Source: Auanema rhodensis
Taxonomy: Eukaryota > Nematoda > Chromadorea > Rhabditida > Rhabditidae
Assembly (NCBI GenBank): GCA_964057225.1
Contig: OZ059899.1
Coordinates: 16,004,501 to 16,068,500, forward strand
Direction of reading: 5' to 3'
Length of the DNA stretch: 64,000 nucleotides
A program made the position numbers and the translations under genes. A model generated the notes under the pieces. That model saw only the letters and a program-made list of their open reading frames with translations. It had not been told where the DNA came from and did no database searches. Each line of letters starts with the position of its first letter. Within the stretch, counting starts at the first letter, position 1. Shown one piece after another: positions 57,100 to 64,000 of this stretch.

Positions 57100-60000
57100 T
57101 TCAGTCGTATGTTATATTTCAATTTGATTTTCGCAAAAGGGTAAAAACAATTTTAGCTACGTTGGAATGTCAAAAAATATCTGATGAGAGTGGGATTCGA
57201 ACCCACGCCTCCGAAGAGACTGGTGCCTTAAACCAGCGCCTTAGACCGCTCGGCCATCTCACCTTGATGTGACTATTTCAGTCGTATGTTATATTTCAAT
57301 TTGATCATCGCAATAGGGTAAAAACAATTTTAGCTACGTTGGAATGTCAAAAAATATCTGATGAGAGTGGGATTCGAACCCACGCCTCCGAAGAGACTGG
57401 TGCCTTAAACCAGCGCCTTAGACCGCTCGGCCATCTCACCTTGATGTGACTATTTCAGTCGTATGTTATATTTCAATTTGATCATCGCAATAGGGTAAAA
57501 ACAATTTTAGCTACGTTGGAATGTCAAAAAATATCTGATGAGAGTGGGATTCAAACCCACGCCTCCGAAGAGACTGGTGCCTTAAACCAGCGCCTTAGAC
57601 TGCTCGGCCATCTCACCTTGATGTGACTATTTCAGTCGTATGTTATATTTCAATTTGATCATCGCAGTAGGGTAAAAACAATTTTAGCTACGTTGGAATG
57701 TCAAAAAATATCTGATGAGAGTGGGATTCGATCCCACGCCTCCGAAGAGACTGGTGCCTTAAACCAGCGCCTTAGACCGCTCGGCCATCTCACCTTGATG
57801 TGACTATTTCAGTCGTATGTTATATTTGAATTTGATCATCGCAGTAGGGTAAAAACAATGTTAGCAACGTTGGAATGCCAAAAAATATCTGATGAGAGTG
57901 GGATTCGAACCCACGCCTCCGAAGAGACTGGTGCCTTAAACCAGCGCCTTAGACCGCTCGGCCATCTCACCTTGATGTGACTATTTCAGTCGTATGTTAT
58001 ATTCGAATTTGATCATCGCAGTAGGGTAAAAACAATTTTAGCTACGTTGGAATGTCAAAAAATATCTGATGAGAGTGGGATTCGAACCCACGCCTCCGAA
58101 GAGACTGGTGCCTTAAACCAGCGCCTTAGACCGCTCGGCCATCTCACCTTGATGTGACTATTTCAGTCGTATGTTATATTTCAATTTGATCATCGCAATA
58201 GGGTAAAAACAATTTTAGCTACGTTGGAATGTCAAAAAATATCTGATGAGAGTGGGATTCAAACCCACGCCTCCGAAGAGACTGGTGCCTTAAACCAGCG
58301 CCTTAGACTGCTCGGCCATCTCACCTTGATGTGACTATTTCAGTCGTATGTTATATTTCAATTTGATCATCGCAATAGGGTAAAAACAATTTTAGCTACG
58401 TTGGAATGTCAAAAAATATCTGATGAGAGTGGGATTCGAACCCACGCCTCCGAAGAGACTGGTGCCTTAAACCAGCGCCTTAGACCGCTCGGCCATCTCA
58501 CCTTGATGTGGCAGTTTCAGTCGTATGTTATATTATAATTTGATCATCGCAGTAGGGTAAAAACAATTTTAGCTACGTTGGAATGTCAAAAAACATCTGA
58601 TGAGAGTGGGATTCGAACCCACTCCTCCGAAGAGACTGGTGCCTAAAACCAGCGCCTTAGACCGCTCGGCCATCTCACCATGATGTGACTATTTCAGTCG
58701 TATGTTATATTTCAATTTGATCATCGCAGTAGGGTAAAAACAATTTTAGCTACGTTGGAATGTCAAAAAATATCTGATGAGAGTGGGATTCAAACCCACG
58801 CCTCCGAAGAGACTGGTGCCTTAAACCAGCGCCTTAGACCGCTCGGCCATCTCACCTTGATGTGACTATTTCAGTCGTATGTTATATTTCAATTTGATCA
58901 TCGCAATAGGGTAAAAACAATTTTAGCTACGTTGGAATGTCAAAAAATATCTGATGAGAGTGGGATTCGAACCCACGCCTCCGAAGAGACTGGTGCCTAA
59001 AACCAGCGCCTTAGACCGCTCGGCCATCTCAACTTGATGTGGCATTTTCAGTCGTATGTTATATTTCAATTTGATTATCGCAATAGGGTAAAAACAATTT
59101 TAGCTACGTTGCAATGTCAAAAAATATCTGATGAGAGTGGGATTCGAACCCACGCCTCCGAAGAGACTGGTGCCTTAAACCAGCGCCTTAGACCGCTCGT
59201 CCATCTCACCTTGATGTGACTATTTCAGTCGTATGTTATATTTCAATTTGATCATCGCAATAGGGTAAAAACAATTTTAGCTACGTTGGAATGTCAAAAA
59301 ATATCTGATGAGAGTGGGATTCAAACCCACGCCTCCGAAGAGACTGGTGCCTTAAACCAGCGCCTTAGACTGCTCGGCCATCTCACCTTGATGTGACTAT
59401 TTCAGTCGTATGTTATATTTCAATTTGATCATCGCAATAGGGTAAAAACAATTTTAGCTACGTTGGAATGTCAAAAAATATCTGATGAGAGTGGGATTCG
59501 AACCCACGCCTCCGAAGAGACTGGTGCCTTAAACCAGCGCCTTAGACCGCTCGACCATCTCAGCTTGATGTGACATTTTCAGTCGTATGTTATATTTCAA
59601 TTTGATCATCGCAGTAGGGTAAAAACAATTTTAGCTACGTTGGAATGTCAAAAAATATCTGATGAGAGTGGGATTCGAACCCACGCCTCCGAAGAGACTG
59701 GTGCCTAAAACCAGCGCCTTAGACCGCTCGGCCATCTCACCATGATGTGACTATTTCAGTCGTATGTTATATTTCAATTTGATCATCGCAGTAGGGTAAA
59801 AACAATTTTAGCTACGTTGGAATGTCAAAAAATATCTGATGAGAGTGGGATTCAAACCCACGCCTCCGAAGAGACTGGTGCCTTAAACCAGCGCCTTAGA
59901 CCGCTCGGCCATCTCACCTTGATGTGACTATTTCAGTCGTATGTTATATTTCAATTTGATCATCGCAATAGGGTAAAAACAATTTTAGCTACGTTGGAAT

Positions 60001-63000
60001 GTCAAAAAATATCTGATGAGAGTGGGATTCGAACCCACGCCTCCGAAGAGACTGGTGCCTTAAACCAGCGCCTTAGACCGCTCTGCCATCTCACCTTGAT
60101 GTTGCATTTTCAGTCGTATGTTATATTTCAATTTGATCTTCGCAGTAGGGTAAAAACAATTTTAGCTACGTTGGAATGTCAAAAAATATCTGATGAGAGT
60201 GGGATTCGAACCCACGCCTCCGAAGAGACTGTTGCCTAAAACCAGCGCCTTAGACCGCTCGGCCATCTCACCTTGATGTGACTATTTCAGTCGTATGTTA
60301 TATTCGAATTTGATCATCGCAGTAGGGTAAAAACAATTTTAGCTACGTTGGAATGTCAAAAAATATCTGATGAGAGTGGGATTCGAACCCACGCCTCCGA
60401 AGAGACTGGTGCCTTAAACCAGCGCCTTAGACCGCTCGGCCATCTCACCTTGATGTGACTATTTCAGTCGTATGTTATATTTCAATTTGATCATCGCAAT
60501 AGGGTAAAAACAATTTTAGCTACGTTGGAATGTCAAAAAATATCTGATGAGAGTGGGATTCGAACCCACGCCTCCGAAGAGACTGGTGCCTTAAACCAGC
60601 GCCTTAGACCGCTCGGCCATCTCACCTTGATGTGACTATTTCAGTCGTATGTTATATTCGAATTTGATCATCGCAGTAGGGTAAAAACAATTTTAGCTAA
60701 GTTGGAATGTCAAAAAATATCTGATGAGAGTGGGATTCGAACCCACGCCTCCGAAGAGACTGGTGCCTAAAACCAGCGCCTTAGACCGCTCGGCCATCTC
60801 ACCATGATGTGACTATTTCAGTCGTATGTTATATTTCAATTTGATCATCGCAGTGGGGTAAAAACAATTTTAGCTAAGTTGGAATGTCAAAAAATATCTC
60901 ATGAGAGTGGGATTCGAACCCACGCCTCCGAAGAGACTAGTGCCTAAAACCAGCGCCTTAGACCGCTCGGCCATCTCACCTTGATGTGGCATTTTCAGTC
61001 GTATGTTATATTTCAATTTGATCATCGCAGTAGGGTGAAAACAATTTTAGCTACGTTGGAATGTCAAAAAATATCTGATGAGAGTGGGATTCGAACCCAC
61101 GCCTCCGAAGAGACTGGTGCCTTAAACCAGCGCCTTAGACCGCTCGGCCATCTCACCTTGATGTGACTATTTCAGTCGTATGTTATATTTCAATTTGATC
61201 ATCGCAATAGGGTAAAAACAATTTTAGCTACGTTGGAATGTCAAAAAATATCTGATGAGAGTGGGATTCGAACCCACGCCTCCGAAGAGACTGGTGCCTT
61301 AAACCAGCGCCTTAGACCGCTCGGCCATCTCACCTTGATGTGACTATTTCGGTTGTATGTTATATTTGAATTTGATCATAACAGTAGGGTAAAAACAATT
61401 TTAGCAACGTTGGAATGTCAAAAAATATCTGATGAGAGTGGGATTCGAACCCACGCCTCCGAAGAGACTGGTGCCTTAAACCAGCGCCTTAGACCGCTCG
61501 GCCATCTCACCTTGATGTGACTATTTCAGTCGTATGTTATATTTCAATTTGATCATCGCAATAGGGTAAAAACAATTTTAGCTACGTTGGAATGTCAAAA
61601 AATATCTGATGAGAGTGGGATTCGAACCCACGCCTCCGAAGAGACTGGTGCCTAAAACCAGCGCCTTAGACCGCTCGGCCATCTCACCATGATGTGACTA
61701 TTTCAGTCGTATGTTATATTTCAATTTGATCATCGCAGTAGGGTAAAAACAATTTTAGCTACGTTGGAATGTCAAAAAATATCTGATGAGAGTGGGATTC
61801 AAACCCACGCCTCCGAAGAGACTGGTGCCTTAAACCAGCGCCTTAGACCGCTCGGCCATCTCACCTTGATGTGACTATTTCAGTCGTATGTTATATTTCA
61901 ATTTGATCATCGCAATAGGGTAAAAACAATTTTAGCTACGTTGGAATGTCAAAAAATATCTGATGAGAGTGGGATTCGAACCCACGCCTCCGAAGAGACT
62001 GGTGCCTTAAACCAGCGCCTTAGACCGCTCTGCCATCTCACCTTGATGTTGCATTTTCAGTCGTATGTTATATTTCAATTTGATCTTCGCAGTAGGGTAA
62101 AAACAATTTTAGCTACGTTGGAATGTCAAAAAATATCTGATGAGAGTGGGATTCGAACCCACGCCTCCGAAGAGACTGTTGCCTAAAACCAGCGCCTTAG
62201 ACCGCTCGGCCATCTCACCTTGATGTGACTATTTCAGTCGTATGTTATATTCGAATTTGATCATCGCAGTAGGGTAAAAACAATTTTAGCTACGTTGGAA
62301 TGTCAAAAAATATCTGATGAGAGTGGGATTCGAACCCACGCCTCCGAAGAGACTGGTGCCTTAAACCAGCGCCTTAGACCGCTCGGCCATCTCACCTTGA
62401 TGTGACTATTTCAGTCGTATGTTATATTTCAATTTGATCATCGCAATAGGGTAAAAACAATTTTAGCTACGTTGGAATGTCAAAAAATATCTGATGAGAG
62501 TGGGATTCGAACCCACGCCTCCGAAGAGACTGGTGCCTTAAACCAGCGCCTTAGACCGCTCGGCCATCTCACCTTGATGTGACTATTTCAGTCGTATGTT
62601 ATATTCGAATTTGATCATCGCAGTAGGGTAAAAACAATTTTAGCTAAGTTGGAATGTCAAAAAATATCTGATGAGAGTGGGATTCGAACCCACGCCTCCG
62701 AAGAGACTGGTGCCTAAAACCAGCGCCTTAGACCGCTCGGCCATCTCACCATGATGTGACTATTTCAGTCGTATGTTATATTTCAATTTGATCATCGCAG
62801 TGGGGTAAAAACAATTTTAGCTAAGTTGGAATGTCAAAAAATATCTCATGAGAGTGGGATTCGAACCCACGCCTCCGAAGAGACTAGTGCCTAAAACCAG
62901 CGCCTTAGACCGCTCGGCCATCTCACCTTGATGTGGCATTTTCAGTCGTATGTTATATTTCAATTTGATCATCGCAGTAGGGTGAAAACAATTTTAGCTA

Positions 63001-64000
63001 CGTTGGAATGTCAAAAAATATCTGATGAGAGTGGGATTCGAACCCACGCCTCCGAAGAGACTGGTGCCTTAAACCAGCGCCTTAGACCGCTCGGCCATCT
63101 CACCTTGATGTGACTATTTCGGTTGTATGTTATATTTGAATTTGATCATAACAGTAGGGTAAAAACAATTTTAGCAACGTTGGAATGTCAAAAAATATCT
63201 GATGAGAGTGGGATTCGAACCCACGCCTCCGAAGAGACTGGTGCCTTAAACCAGCGCCTTAGACCGCTCGGCCATCTCACCTTGATGTGACTATTTCAGT
63301 CGTATGTTATATTTCAATTTGATCATCGCAATAGGGTAAAAACAATTTTAGCTACGTTGGAATGTCAAAAAATATCTGATGAGAGTGGGATTCGAACCCA
63401 CGCCTCCGAAGAGACTGGTGCCTAAAACCAGCGCCTTAGACCGCTCGGCCATCTCACCATGATGTGACTATTTCAGTCGTATGTTATATTTCAATTTGAT
63501 CATCGCAGTAGGGTAAAAACAATTTTAGCTACGTTGGAATGTCAAAAAATATCTGATGAGAGTGGGATTCAAACCCACGCCTCCGAAGAGACTGGTGCCT
63601 TAAACCAGCGCCTTAGACCGCTCGGCCATCTCACCTTGATGTGACTATTTCAGTCGTATGTTATATTTCAATTTGATCATCGCAATAGGGTAAAAACAAT
63701 TTTAGCTACGTTGGAATGTCAAAAAATATCTGATGAGAGTGGGATTCGAACCCACGCCTCCGAAGAGACTGGTGCCTTAAACCAGCGCCTTAGACCGCTC
63801 TGCCATCTCACCTTGATGTTGCATTTTCAGTCGTATGTTATATTTCAATTTGATCTTCGCAGTAGGGTAAAAACAATTTTAGCTACGTTGGAATGTCAAA
63901 AAATATCTGATGAGAGTGGGATTCGAACCCACGCCTCCGAAGAGACTGTTGCCTAAAACCAGCGCCTTAGACCGCTCGGCCATCTCACCTTGATGTGACT
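57100..64000 (-). repeat. tRNA-Leu array J, 39 units, continues off the edge
   Basis: Minus-oriented tRNAs with left ends every 177 bp from 57182 to 63908. UAG: 58598, 58952, 59660, 60191, 60722, 60899, 61607, 62138, 62669, 62846, 63377 and 63908. The other 27 are AAG. T54A: 57713. G18A+C56T: 57536, 58244 and 59306. C56T alone: 58775, 59837, 61784 and 63554. The UAG genes 60191, 62138 and 63908 have an anticodon-stem mismatch. 59129, 60014, 61961 and 63731 have D-stem changes. Confidence 0.94.

Noticed and set aside
388..63989. Many 60-165 residue open frames repeating motifs such as GIRTHASEETGA or MAERSKAL
   Set aside because: They are translations of the tRNA-Leu gene and spacer in the tandem units, a well-known false-ORF source. 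They have no independent start context or conservation.
321..64000. tRNA-derived SINE family
   Set aside because: The units are strictly tandem, keep a complete cloverleaf and Pol III terminator, and lack A-tails or target-site duplications.

Overview
This is a eukaryotic window, almost certainly from a nematode with Caenorhabditis-like gene structure. The evidence is AT-rich spacer DNA, predicted introns of only 40-44 nt ending in T-rich ..AG acceptors, and a BEL/Pao LTR retrotransposon with an env-like tail. I see no bacterial features. Most of the window is one extraordinary sequence: a tandem satellite with a 177-bp unit in which every unit carries a complete 82-nt tRNA-Leu gene. Counting by eye gives about 225 full-length tRNA-Leu genes plus a few halves. 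About 117 have anticodon UAG, about 107 have AAG and one has UAA.

Layout. Bases 1-304 hold a minus-strand retroelement-like zinc-knuckle fragment running off the left edge. The plus-oriented array A (321-9527) is interrupted by a solo BEL/Pao LTR (502-850). A BEL/Pao element (9528 to about 16898) follows, with 5' LTR, primer site, gag, protease, RT, RNase H, integrase and an env-like region. It breaks off inside env against half a tRNA and has no 3' LTR. Plus-oriented array B runs to 19324. A spliced gene of unknown function (19365-20560) and a 388-bp foldback element (20850-21237) follow, and at the foldback the array orientation flips. The minus-oriented arrays C, D and E (21238-32751) are split by two copies (24168-27733 and 28979-32543) of an LTR element with no visible RT. 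Each copy carries an intron-containing gene on its antisense strand. The array flips again at 32752 (array F, plus). It flips once more at a second foldback (35489-35876), next to an inverted copy of the unknown gene. From 37402 to the end the array is minus-oriented and holds three more copies of the gene block (about 43.3, 50.5 and 55.5 kb).

How it fits together. Segments 19.3-24 kb and 32.7-37.4 kb form the arms of a large inverted repeat: the gene and foldback mirror exactly, with coordinates summing to 56726. To the right, gene-plus-array blocks are repeated directly. Smaller higher-order repeats of 9, 10 and 11 units occur inside the arrays. Within the tRNA units the gene body and its internal Pol III promoter boxes look better conserved than the spacer. 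Anticodon position 34 toggles between U and A from unit to unit, always leaving a CUN-reading leucine tRNA. The window therefore looks like a satellite made of tRNA genes, colonised by retroelements and amplified by unequal and inverted exchange. Whether these genes are transcribed cannot be judged from sequence alone.
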